A DNA stretch of 64,000 bases from Endomychus coccineus (Eukaryota; Arthropoda; Insecta; Coleoptera; Endomychidae): positions 264,838,180 through 264,902,179 of the forward strand of contig OY294067.1 of the NCBI GenBank assembly GCA_958510875.1. The letters run 5' to 3'. The position numbers were made by a program, and so were the translations under genes. Below, in pieces: positions 20,751 through 33,315 of the stretch (position 1 is its first letter; the number at the start of each line of letters is the position of its first letter). The notes beneath the pieces are model-generated. The model had not been told where the DNA came from. It worked only from the letters and a program-made list of their open reading frames with translations, and did no database searches.

Positions 20751-23700
20751 AGTGCAACAAGTATCTTTTCTTTTGGATAGATGGTCTTGTCACTATGATG
20801 CTGAACAGAGTGTGAAAAAAAAATTAAGGTGTTATCATGGAAATTAAGCTGTGCCAAAAAAAACGATATTTTTTTATTTCGCTCTTCGTCGAGTATATCA
20901 TTCCCCGTTCAAATGTATTCAGGTCCCCCAAATTTGAAACAAATCGGTTAATATTTAGAGGTGTGTAGCGGTCACGGTCGTATACACAGGTCTGGAAACT
21001 CGAGGTCGTTTCCTATGTGAGCAGTGAGTCACTTACGCGTCGAATTTCGCGTAGTACCAAAAGACGCCACCTAGGGGAATCATAAAAGGCTTCACGTAAG
21101 AGTATCATCTTGATCTCTATGAAGAGTATTCTGTGACTGTCAGTTGACTTGTAAACACAATTTTATACGAAAGTTTTAACGTTCAGATCTCGATAGCGCT
21201 TCCGGCTCCGGGATTTTCACGTGGCCTATCGAAATTAGAAGGTTCGAATTGTATAAAAACACAATTGCATGAACGAAAGAAGTCCTATGTAATTAGCTAC
21301 GAACGTAATCATTTTGACATATGCCTCGAGGAGCTCGCTACGCGTCAGTCAGAGTTTATACTTTTTACGTCGATCTTGTAAATTCGGGGCCGTTTTATGC
21401 CCCGTGCGGCCGGAGCCAGTTGTAATAAAGTGTTTTCGGCTATAGGCCGCTAGCTTTTACCCGCTTTGAGTATATTTTAGTAGCTAGAAAATTCCCTTTG
21501 GTACATCGCACGTCAGACGCTAGTAGCTGACAGCTGAGAATACCTCAAACTGTTTTAATTGAATTTTCCTATTTAATTGACATTTTGGGGCCCGAGACTA
21601 TGCTATTTAGTTGGCCCCGTTCATAAACTAACCACATGGAGCGAAAACCGCATGCGAAAAGTCCTCGTTAAGACGTTCTATGTACCGTAGATTTGCACTT
21701 TTCTAACTCGCGAGCTACGTGCTCCTCACGTAAACGTCATTCGATTTATCGAGAATTAACCAATTCAAAACAGTTTTCGGCCCAGTTTGGGGCTGTCACG
21801 ACCTTTCAAAAGGTTCAGAGTTAACATTTTGACAATTTTAAACTATGTTTAAACGGTGCAAAAGGGCATTAGTAACACTGCTTGCGATTCCGGAAAGAAA
21901 TCGTTCCACCCCCTCTTGATTCAAGCGCCAGCTGGTGGCTGAGCGAGGGACTACGAGTTTCACGACGCGTAAGCGACTCAAGTCAACCATAGAGTTTCCA
22001 GACCTGTGTATACGACCGTGGTAGTGGTGTATGAATAGTGGACATGGTTGCTAAGAAACGGAAAAAAAGGAGAAGAAATTTGAAATTTGTTAAAAGCAGA
22101 TTGTCAAAAATATCTATTATTATTAATAGAATTAGAAGTGAAAAAGTGTTTTATTCTCTTATACCGATTGATCAAAGTGATACCAACAAATCGGTGACCC
22201 TTTCGACGTTTGATGAGTGAAGTTTCTGTTGAAAATATCCTCAAAACGTGTTTTTTGAAGTTTTTCCTCAAGTTTCATAACACTGTTCTACAATAACGGG
22301 ATGTTTGACGCTTGGGAGACATTATTACATTCAAACACAAAGAATTTAATTCATTTCAGTCGCTACATCCACTTTCCGACAGAGATATTGGCGAAAAGAA
22401 CCATTTTTTTAGGCCTTAAAACTAATTTCAACTTTCAACTTCAATAACTTCATATTTTTAGGTTCGTGATGCGTCATATGCTCTTTTAACGTAGTCTAGT
22501 ATCACGTAGCAGGGGCTCGGGCCCCTTCCCTGGCTACGTGCCTGACATGCACCTTTTTGTGATGGTCAATCGCATAGGGATTATTATCAGTCCTCAATTT
22601 AAGTATGCAAATAATAATAATTCAAATAATTTGTAATATTATGCAGAAACCTCCTTTATTATATTCTCGAATAAAACGACACTGGATCACATTTTATCTT
22701 CCAGTTTTTATTTTGTATTGAAAAGGAGAAATAAAACATCATATTCGTATAGAGATAGAATTTATTGCGTTCAGGAAACTTTACATGTTTCGTAATTTCC
22801 ATAATTTATATAATTCTAATCTAGATTTTCAGGCATAATCAATCTTTCATCCATTCCCTTCCATCATGAATACGAGTTCCACGTTCACCAAATTATTTGT
22901 GACAAACATAAAACGATTTCAATATACACAAATACCAAAAACGTTTCAGAGAGGAACGTAATCCGTACTCTCGGTAAAATTTTGAATAATAATTAAAAAT
23001 ATCTACAGTTTCACTTAAAAATATATCGCCTAAATCTATCACATTCTTCCATTTTTTCCATAAGTATCAACTAAACCGAAAATGCTTAACTGAACACGCA
23101 TTCATTTTGAATTATGTGATTATTTTTTATATGTAACAATATTTACATTTAGAATAATCATTTGCGCCGTTTGTTGAAAATATGCTCTGTCAGTACCACT
23201 TCTTTAGGCCAACACGTAGAAAGTACATAACCGAACAGAAATTGATTGTGACAAAGTGGGGCAAATTATCACAAACTACATCTTCGAATGAGAATGATCA
23301 GAGAGACATTCGCGATCATAGATAATTTAATAGAAGAGATCACACTGTGAATACACTATAACACACTATATAGATAAGAAACAATCACTTATCCACTAAA
23401 AATACATAAAATTCATTTCTTATGATGGCTACTTGGTAGTTGAAAGGTCCTCAGTAATTTAACAGTATCTTAGTGAATAAAGGGTGATTGTTTCTCATTT
23501 ATATAGTTATAGATAATGTTGTCCGATACTCTATAGGATACTAGAGTAGGCTATGCTATCGCATTTTGAACAATGTTGAATTGACATTCGTTATATATTT
23601 TTAGTGGAATAAATCTGGCGAGAAAAAAGGCAAGGTTGGCGAAAATTGTACGATGCTTAGCGACCCAGTGGAAACTTTTTGTTAGGGTACCAATAACAAC

Positions 23701-24640
23701 CCCCTGAAATTTCTATTTCCCAAAGTGGCTGCAACCCCTTTTTTTTTGGCCAAAAAGTTTTTTTTTACATTTTTAAGGGTAGTTTAGCAAAAAAAAAATT
23801 AATATCTCTGGTTGTATTGAAAATTAAGAAACCAAAGTAGAACCATTTTATTGTCAATGTCCAAGGAACTTTCAGTCCAAATTTCTAGTTGATCCGACCA
23901 CCCCCTCCCCGTAATAGGTAATATACTCATATATGCAAGGAATCTTGCGTAGAGGCTAACTCGGTCATTTTTCAACCGATTTGGCTGAAATTTAGACTGA
24001 AGATAAGCGTTATGGTCTCAAAACTACTATTCAAATTTCAAGTGAAAATATTGAATAGTTTTCCAGAAATTCAACTTTAAGTCAATTTTTTAGTTATGTT
24101 TCAAATTAAGATATCTCATGTCATTTACATCCGATCTGGATCTGCTTTGCGGGAAAATGTAGGTATTTGCATATAGTCTTATGTCATGGAACTCAGGTTT
24201 TATTTTTTTTTCCGGCCTGTATTGGCCATTTTCGGTATTAATATCCTAAAAACTTGTGTCAAATTAATTAATTTGAAGTTTCTAAAAGTGCGAAATTTCG
24301 CAATTTTATGAGAATATTATGAGGCTCAAAAGTTGACAGCGCTTTAGGCTCCGGGATTTTCCCGGATATTGTATAAAAACACAATTGCATGAACGCCAGA
24401 CGTGCTATGTAATTAGCTACGAACGTAATCATTTTGACGTTTCCCTCGAAAAGCTCGCTACGCGTCAGTTAGAGTTTATACATTTTACCTCGTTCTTGTT
24501 ATGTTGGGGCCGTTTCGTGCCCCGTGCGGGCGGCGCCAGTTGTAATAAAGTATTTCGCCTGTGGGCCGCCAGCTTTCACCCGCTTCGGGTATATTTTAGT
24601 AGCTAGAAAATACCCTTTGGTACGTCGCCCGTTAGACGCG
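20751..24640. repeat. Tandem segmental duplication, unit 2 (3,890 bp)
   Basis: Near-identical to unit 1. At the 24129 difference unit 2 carries A, which agrees with the complementary base in the foldback right arm (about 24990), so unit 1 has the derived state there. It contains the second copies of MITE-A2 (20973-22020), the hairpin (22503-22540), the PLE-C unit (23330-23515) and the foldback left arm. Confidence 0.95.
23418..23456 (+). ncRNA. Hammerhead-like motif of PLE-C in unit 2, core mutated
   Basis: Identical to 19528-19566, including the CTTATGA core change, so it adds no independent support. Confidence 0.55.
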
Positions 24641-25505
24641 AGTGGCTGAGACTTGAGAGTACCTGTTTCTATTTTAATTAAAGCTTCCTATTTAATGAAC
24701 ATTTATCGGAAAAAGAAGGGCCGTCGGGCACGGTCCGATACCTAATCTAACTACATAGAGCGAAAACGGCACGCGAAAAGTCGTCGTAAAGCCGTATTAG
24801 GTACAACCAGTTCCACTTTTCTAACTAGCCAGCTACGGGCTCCTCATGTGAACGTCATTCGATTTATCTCAAATTAACCAAAATGGCCAATATAGGCCAG
24901 AAAAAAAAATAACTAAAAAATGAGTTCCATGACATAACACCATATGCGAATACCCACATTTTTTCGCAAACCAGATCCCGATCGGATGTAAATGACATGA
25001 GATATCTTAATTTGAAAAATAACTTAAATAATTGACTTAAAGTTGGATTTCTGGAGAACTGTTCAATGTTTTTACTTGAAATTCGAAGAGTAGTTTTGAG
25101 ACCATAACGGTTATCTTCAGTCCAAATTTCAGCCAAATCGGTTGAGAAATGAGTTAGCCGTTACGCAAGATTCCTTGCATATATGAGTTGATATATATTT
25201 ATTACGGGGAGGGGGGTGATCAAATCAACTTGAAATTTGGACTGGAAGTTCCTTGAACATTGACAATAAAAGGGTTCTACTTTGGTTTCTTAGTTTTCAA
25301 TACAACCAGGAGATATTAATTTTTTTTTGCTAAACTACCCTTAAAAATGTCAAAAAACCCCTTTTTGGCAAAGAAAAGGGGTTGCACCCACTTTGGGAAA
25401 TATAAATTTCAGAGGGTTGTTATTGGTACCACAGCAAACATTTCCCACCGGGTCGCTAAGCATCGTAAGATTTTCGCCAACCATTTGCCAGATTTACTCC
25501 ACTAT
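23602..25505. mobile_element. Foldback element with ~630-bp inverted arms
   Basis: The left arm 23602-24232 and right arm 24880-25505 are inverted copies, with outer ends tagtggaataaatctggc and gccagatttactccacta. The centre (about 24335-24880) is a diverged copy of the core of MITE-A2. No transposase is present. The dinucleotide TA borders both arms, which could be a target duplication, but this is weak. Confidence 0.85.
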
Positions 25506-28500
25506 TTATAATGTTTCAATATAATTTATTTTCATCTGTGTTAATGGTGCGCTGTAGAGTTCGCATTACCTTTTAATTCGAAATAATTCAGATACAATTA
25601 TTATATATTTCCTAACTAAATACTATGATAATACTAATAATGGAGACGATTGCGCCGTTCCTATTGGTCACATGGATTTTTGCAAATCACTCAAAAGCGA
25701 TGAAAAAGTAACTGTATTGTTTGAGAATGCTACAGTGTGGCGAATCTATTGTCAGCATTAATTATTCTCTAAAAACGTTAAAATGATTTCGCTTTACGTA
25801 AACGCCGAAATAATAGATAAATAGGAACTGTACTGTTTATGGGCACGGTAGCTCCGTTTCAAGTGGTATCTTTGACATTCATCTTCAGTTTTTCGAATGA
25901 AATTAAGTATTTTATTGAAACATATTGACAATCATGTTTTTCTGATTATACATATTTATCACACGCATATAATATACCTACAGAATAGTCCGAAAATCTA
26001 ATTCTACGATTCAAGTAACGTCATCGATGTGACGTTATAAGTCTATTTTATGTCTACTCTGTGAAGAATTTTGATAGTTCGCTTGCTGCCACGAGTGTAA
26101 TAATTATAAAACAAAGCTATGTTATAGTTCATTATATTTTGATTAAAATGAGGAAATATGATTTCATTATAATATAATAAATTTTCAATTATCACAAAAA
26201 ATATAAAATATTCTGTGATGACCCTTCTTTTAATTCACCACATCAGAATTCTGGACTTAATAGTGAACATTCAGTTCATGATTTTTTTTATCAATTCCGT
26301 ATTTTTTTACTAATTGTTAAAATTTATTCTATCAACCCATACTTTTTTCGAGACACCATAGTTCCTTAGAATATGATAGAAGACTTTCTTGTCACATACG
26401 AAATTATTATAATTTATTTTATATACGAGTGTCTGAGTCTGATCTAACTCATTGGAATAATTTATAAAGTCAGTACTTCCAGAAACATTTTCAACAGGAG
26501 CTACTTATAATCCTGCAATATTTCGATATACTGATTATTTCATAGTTATTTTATCGAATGAGTCAACGTGTATCTAATTATATGCAGATCTATGAAATCA
26601 CTAAACCTAGATGGTTTGTAGCAGTAAAAATTTAAAATAATTAATCAATATTTAACAAATCGTGACTTTAAATTATACTATACAAAACAAAATTCAATAG
26701 ACCACACTTAGGTATTGTTGAACAACTTGAGTTTTGAGATGAGATCCCAACTTTGGTATCGAATAATTGATTTTAAATATTTTCCCTATTTTCCATTGAT
26801 ATATTGGTCAATCTATTATGACATATTTTCTACAATTTCAGTCTAATGTCAAAAGTGTAGATCTTCATAAATAAAAGAAAGATATTGTAGTCACCAAGAA
26901 TGATTAATATATCATTCTTAATAAACGGTAATCAATTATTCAAAAGTTCATTCTAATATTATTCGTTATAACTTGTATTCTGATACAAAATGAATTTTGA
27001 GTTGAGATAAATGGTTAGATGTAGTCTATTTAATTCAGAAATAAGTTTGAGAATTCTTTCCAATTTCAGAGAATTATTTGTTAATAGAACGTGATATTCA
27101 AAAAATTATTAAACTCGAATTTTTCTTCAGAGAATTTTTGATTGTTTATCATAAGATAATGAACTGATGAATACAAATTATTCAAAGGAAACTTCTAGCA
27201 ATAATTGATATTTATTTGTGACATACATATTTTGAATATGTTTAATTCTAACTAATTGGAACCCTTAAAGCACTGATATTAATTGAAATGTATTGAAAAT
27301 AATTAGGTTAATTTATTTTTCAAAATAACGAAGGCACTTCGATTTAATTATTCATCAATTATTTAATTCAAAATTTCGAATTTCAATTTTTACTAACGTC
27401 ATGATTAGAATGTTGGAACTGGAGAAAATCCTTCAACTCTTTTTCTTTGCTTCTTTGTCTGCTTATATTTTATAATTGTTTGTCATAGAATTTTTTCAAA
27501 ATAAGTTTAAAATACTAAGCAACGTGTTATTTACATTTAATATTACAAAATATGTGTAGAGTTAATTGTATATAGAGACATCACCCAAAATACTTTGAGC
27601 TAATGTTAACAGTACTATAAAAACAAATTGTACCCATACGTTTTAGAATAAATTATTGAGGATTATAAAGATTTTGCAAAGTTACTGGTCGTATCACAAA
27701 AAACAAACAGCAACTCCTGTAAATTTTACGTTCAATACTTATATTCAAAATAAGTGAATCCAAATTAGCTATTGCTCTGGAATTTTCGATCGCATTTCTT
27801 GAAAGTTTTGTTTATTTTTTAAATTTGAATTATTGGATACATAAAATAATTATCCATGATTCCTTTAAGAAGACATGTGAAAATTTGCAGGAGTGCACAG
27901 TTGTTCATAAAACATATGTTGAACATAATTGAACAAAATACGCTTCATCAAAAAAAATATATCGTAATATAAAGTAAACGATCACTGCTTAATTACTTAT
28001 TTATTATGGCGATATTATATATCCGATATTATGCGGTGGTTTTTATGACAGTTAGATGCCAAATTTTGAAGATTATCATATTTACAAGATTTATTAATTC
28101 ATTAAAAACCCTATTTGATAAATTCACAAATAATTTACAAAGTATTCAACAATATAATATAAAGACATTTTTCTCATTACTGGCAGTGAGTTTGTATAAT
28201 ATAAGTTTTAAAGTATATTAGTTTATCACTAATTTGCAATGTCATAACTTTGCAAATCTTTCTATTATCTCTCTTTCATACAAAATATGAAAGCAAAATA
28301 CAGAGGTATATATTAAAATTTTCACTACAATACTCTTCCCTTGAAAAGTTATTTGATTATTAAAATTTTATCACTATTTTTGTTACGAGTCCACTATTCT
28401 GTCTCGCGGAGGGAACTTCCATTTTCCTCTGACGTCGAACCCGTCAAGACTTGATTTACTGTCAAAATTATCGAAATTTATTATAAAAAACACTACATTT

Positions 28501-29414
28501 TTGAAGAGATTCACTATACATAACATTTACTTAAATCGTGCAATTTACATATAAAACTGTGGATATTGCTCTATTTGAAAGAATTTTATACAAAATTTAT
28601 TCTAAAAGCATTTACTCAACTGCGTGAGCGCAGCAGCTGAAAGCTAGAAACTTTTCGAGTAAATATTATGTACTGTTAAATCTTCTTTTAATTCATTTTG
28701 TTTACTTTTACAAATTCAAATGATGATGGCCGCACTATCAAAAAATTGAGCACCTGATTTATACAGTCAAAAAATTACAAATCAACGAAATTCTTCTTTA
28801 AAAATATTCACTTCGCATTCTAAGCGTTTTGTGTCTATGAAGTGAATTATTTTAAATGCATTTAGATTAGACGATTTTACGATTAAAACTAATATTACAA
28901 TATGCTTATGTCTTTCCGTATAATAAACTGGTATGGCAGTGAATACTTATACTAAACCAAGTTTACGTAATACGAAGAGTCATCTTTCAAATATTCAATT
29001 TCAGTTTTCAAACACATTAATTATTCATAATTAATATCACATAATCTAATTTATGGAAACATCAACAATATTTACAACTGCGGTTCTTCTGTATAATCTT
29101 GAATCGAGTGGTCACTGGTTTTTATTTACACTGTATATGTTTTCAGCTGATGGCAGGGGGTACAAGATAGATTCATCATCGTAATTTATTTATAAGTGTT
29201 ACTAAGACAATTAGATAACAATTCTTCTTATGATATGCCTTTGAGAAATTCAAGATAGTTGATTTTGGTTTATAAAGTCATCTCGCAATGTTACTTAATT
29301 AAATGTATTAATGATAATCCTGCTTAAAAATTCTGTGGTTTCACCCTTTACTATGAGATATGAAATTGTATCCTTATTTGGAAATTAACATTACCACGTT
29401 GATATCACTTTTAT
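25506..29414. other. No gene seen; about 3.9 kb AT-rich single-copy-looking DNA
   Basis: No domain, RNA gene or clear repeat found. A short CG-containing stretch at about 28405-28450 and one near 28620-28640 stand out slightly in base composition. It may be intron or spacer of a gene outside the window. Confidence 0.4.
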
Positions 29415-29870
29415 TTGTACCATTTTCTACTGGAAAATTTGATTGTTACAATGGCATTGAAGTACAATCAAACGATCGCTGTAAATAATTGTTACTCAAC
29501 CCAAATAATAATTAAAATTCAAGAAGGGAAGGGATTTGTTAATCTCATTTTAGCAAAATCACGGAAAAAATGCCTAAATTATTTGGAACGTCATAACTTA
29601 AAATAGCAATAAAACCTAATTTTAAATTAGGATATCTTATACAATAATAAAGACAAAATAAAGTCAGTGGATAAATCTGGAGTATATAAGCTGTCTTGTC
29701 AAGAATGCGATTCCTTTAATATAGGCCAGGACGTTCATTTTCTAATGTATTTGGTGATGGTAAACGTTGCTTTAGACTATTAAAATTGGTTCCACATTTG
29801 CAGATCATTTTTTCGATGATAATCATCCCTTTCTTGAAATAGACAGTTTACATACTTTACATACAGCTGA
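29415..29870 (+). pseudogene. Penelope-like GIY-YIG nuclease fragment
   Basis: A 63-codon open stretch (29415-29606) ending KKCLNYLERHNLK is followed, through stops, by DKIKSVDKSGVYKLSCQECD and FNIGQ (about 29645-29730), then FADHFFDDNHPFLE. The GVYKLSC...IGQ pair is the GIY-YIG core of Penelope-like endonucleases, and the upstream N-L-xx-HNLKIA piece resembles the linker before it. The arginine and downstream catalytic region are scrambled. It is distinct from PLE-A and PLE-B here. No hammerhead-like motif was found next to it. Confidence 0.6.
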
Positions 29871-31115
29871 TAAAGGCTTGAAACTATAAACTTGCTGGAA
29901 TCTCTAGAAACAAACATAAAACCTTACTCTACTCCCTGATAATCAAACCTAATTTATTCACCACTATTTGAAGCTATTTAATGTATTTATTCCCGAACTA
30001 TTTGCCCTGGTTAGTTTCTATACATAAATATGTTATTACTTAGAACACCATCATTATTCTAGTATTATAACCCACCATATAATCTACTAATTTGCAAATT
30101 ACCACCTTAATCCTTTGTCTATACTGATAAGTTGTAGTTACATATTTTTAATTGTAGTTGAGTAAAGTAAGTTACAAATAAAAGTGATATTGACATAGTA
30201 ATGTTTGAAGAAGCTACGGTATTAGCGAAACTAGTCACATTAATGTATTAGATTAACTAAAATTTGTAATATTTATTTTATTTAAGTTTATATTGGATTT
30301 ACATCAATTTTGAAAATTATTTGATTGAACGTATGAGCTTTTCCACTTCAATTTCAGTGATCACTCGATTTCATTCTTCCATTCCATTGAAAACTTAACA
30401 TCATTTTTATTTAGTAAGATAATGATTCGTATCTAATCACTATAGTTCTAGTGAAATATGAATGATATTCATCACATTTCTATATGTACGAGTAAATAAT
30501 AAATTTCAAATATAATGGCGTTTGAAAATTGAATTAAAATTTGTTCAATTATGCATACTATTCGATTATATATTACTAGTTCAAATGACATACTTAACCT
30601 AAGTATGCCATTCATTAATAAAAAGGAATTTTCATTGTCGCAGAAAAGAAGATTGAAATTAGACTTAAATTTGAATTGAATAAGAGAATAAATGCTACTT
30701 CTAGAATATTCACGTGAAAATTGCATCAATTCAAAATTGGTCTTGTCTTAACTTAGTTTTCGAGCATTACCGTAAAATGTGTTGCATATGTTTTAATCAT
30801 TAAATGAGCTCTTAAGTCACCGAGAGGGGTTCAATAATCTTTCGCTGTGGTACCATATGAATTAGCTAAAGTAGAAAAATTGAAGTTATTGATTGCAATA
30901 GACAAATGAGTTGAATATTCAAAGAAGTCAATTCCTATTTGCCATCTCATTCATTTTTGGTGTCTCAATGAACCTGAGTCCCAGGTTCATTAATTTGATA
31001 TCTGATTCATAATTTATATGCTGGTGCATGATTAATTTTCATTCATCTCAAGAAAAAAAAACACGAATTGAATATTACAGTGACTTATTGTATATTTTTA
31101 ATGCTTTCACCGTGA
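29871..31115. other. No gene seen; contains one short hairpin
   Basis: A perfect 10-bp stem AATGAACCTG / CAGGTTCATT with a 5-base loop lies at 30967-30991. Nothing else is supported. Confidence 0.4.
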
Positions 31116-31690
31116 TTCCTACTATGACGGCGCGCCTATACTTCTATGTAGCTAGGTCCAGTAGGTATCTCACGACCTTTTTGGAACGGAGTCAAGGACT
31201 TTACTGATAGAATACTCTATCTTTGGAAATGAGGTAGCAGATTCTGGCCAGAGAGGATGCAGCTTCAAAATTTTTCGGATTAGAACCAATGCTTGGCATA
31301 TTTCCAAGCACTGTTAAAATAGCTTTTGCACTGAAAGTTGGCAAACCTTCCCAGGTTTAGCCCACTTTGAAGACTTTGTTATAAACCCTTCGAGAACTAT
31401 AGCTGAAATACTCCCAGAGCAAAGTTGCTTAAACCTACGTACTCTAATCGAAGGATCGACTTAGTGGAAGACGCTCAATGTCGACTATGTCTCTAGGATG
31501 ATGAAACAGTGGAACACGTTCTCTGTGAATGCGCAGTTGGGGAAAGAGTCAGATCTGAGATGTTCGGTAAACCTGCACCAGCAAAGTCATACGCTTTATT
31601 AAAAAACTGAACTTGCTGGGTGAGATATGATTAGAAGTGAGCCACAAAAGTCAACATGGAGGGATTGATGTTCGAACCACTCATAAGAAA
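31116..31690 (+). pseudogene. LINE ORF2 3' end: RNase H and Cys-rich tail
   Basis: In shifting frames the plus strand encodes GNEVAD...REGASSKFF (the end of an RNase H domain), GPEPMLGISPSTVKIA, then RLCL with DDETVEHVLCECAVGERV, the CxxC...H...C tail of jockey/R1-type LINEs, and finally KSYALLK. Several stops and frameshifts make it dead. No 5' part of the element (endonuclease, reverse transcriptase) is nearby, as expected for 5'-truncated LINE insertions. Confidence 0.8.
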
Positions 31691-32167
31691 CCTAAACCTA
31701 AAATTGTATCTATAAGATCTCTATGGACGCGTACGTGTTACTGTGTAATAATTTTGTTTGTTCCCAATTAAAGTAAATGAATCGACCAATGCCATATGGG
31801 AAAAAAAGGATTAATTTTATCGATAATTCAGCTAACCATTTATGACAGTCTTTTTACCTTTCGAACTGTTGAATAGCTGGAAGAAATGTTTTAACTGGTC
31901 TATAAGCTTCTTTGCGCCTTTTCGTACGGAGCTATCGTTATAGACTGACTTTAGACTTGGGTCTACACATATCTAGGCGTGTCAGCCGCATATATACATC
32001 GATACCCTATCCCATTATTTCAAAAAGGTTTTGGTGAGCACTTTTAAAACCCAAGAACTTAGGCAAATTTTTGAATGTCTCAAAATGAGAGTTTGGATAT
32101 TGGTAGTGGACACCATGTAACCTAACGAAACCAGATCTGACAGAAATAGTAAATGAGTATGAAAAAA
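31691..32167. other. No gene seen
   Basis: Nothing recognisable in these 480 bases. Confidence 0.4.
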
Positions 32168-33315
32168 CTGCAGACAGACAATCTGAAGTAAAAAAGTATT
32201 GCTTAGATTGAACGGGAAGGCGTAAATTTGTCTGCCTGTCTATCAGGATCTACCTTTGATCATAGGCACAAAAACATTTTGGGTCATAATTTATAGTCAT
32301 ATATCTTATCTATAACTTATAAATAAGATATTATATGATGACTTTTTCTGCCTACAATCGCTTCTTTCGATAATTAAAATTATTATGCTTGGACAAAAAC
32401 ATTCTTCAAGCTTCGAGACTGTTACGTGAGGGCAATCATAACGAATTTGAGATTTTAAAATATATAAAAGGCTATGACTTCTTCCGACAATATAGTTCAA
32501 TTTGCTTGAGCAAAAACTATTTTCATCTCAAGAGCTTAACGTAAATCTTTAAATGGTACATGACAATGAATTGGAGGTTTTAAAATGCAAAAAAGGCTAT
32601 CTCTAGCGTTATATATGGCTTTTTCCACCGAAAAAGCGGCATTTCCGACATTAAAATTCTTTATGCTTGGACAAAACATGTTTTGTGCAAACGAAGACAT
32701 ACTTAAAGATTTAAGCTTACTTGATAAACCGCAGGAACCAAACTGTTATATAACTAATGATATAAAATCATAAATAACTATTTGAGGAATTTATTTGTAA
32801 ATATTTGTTTATAAACTTATTTAAGTCAAAAAAATCCCGTAATTACGTGTTCTAGTACATTTTTCGCAGCGTAACCGAATTTTCATTACAATAAAAGAAT
32901 TTTTGCATGGTAATTGTTGTATATGAAGCTAAAGATAGCCTTATTTCTATTTAAAACCCTCAAATTTGTTATCATAGCCCAAAATTAATTCTCGAGGCTG
33001 AACATGCTGTACCCAAGCATAAAAACGTCAATGATTTTTCAAAAAGATAGCCTTTTTTCATTTTGGGTTGGAAAAGGTTATGTTCAAGCATAATGAATTT
33101 TATTTTTGAAAAAAGAAATATCTGACTAGAAAAAGCCATAAATTATCTTTAGAGATAGTGATAAACTGTTTATTGTAGGAAAATCCATTATTTTTATATA
33201 TCATCTTGTTTGTAACCCAAAATGTTTATCTGCCGATGGTCGAGGGTGGATTCTGACAAACAGGCAGACAAATTTACTCCTTACCCGTTCAACGTAATTC
33301 AGATTGTTTTCTGCA
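32168..33315. mobile_element. Long inverted-repeat element, about 1.15 kb, no transposase
   Basis: The outer arms at 32168-32240 and 33240-33315 are inverted: tgcagacagacaatctgaag against ctgcagaaaacaatctga, and both contain aaatttgtctgcctgt. Imperfect pairing continues inwards through repeats of gcataattttattatgct-like phrases. No target duplication could be fixed. Confidence 0.65.

Noticed and set aside
20495..20857. Overlapping open frames on both strands near the duplication junction
   Set aside because: They lie in the shared MITE/foldback core, cross the duplication junction, and show no domain.
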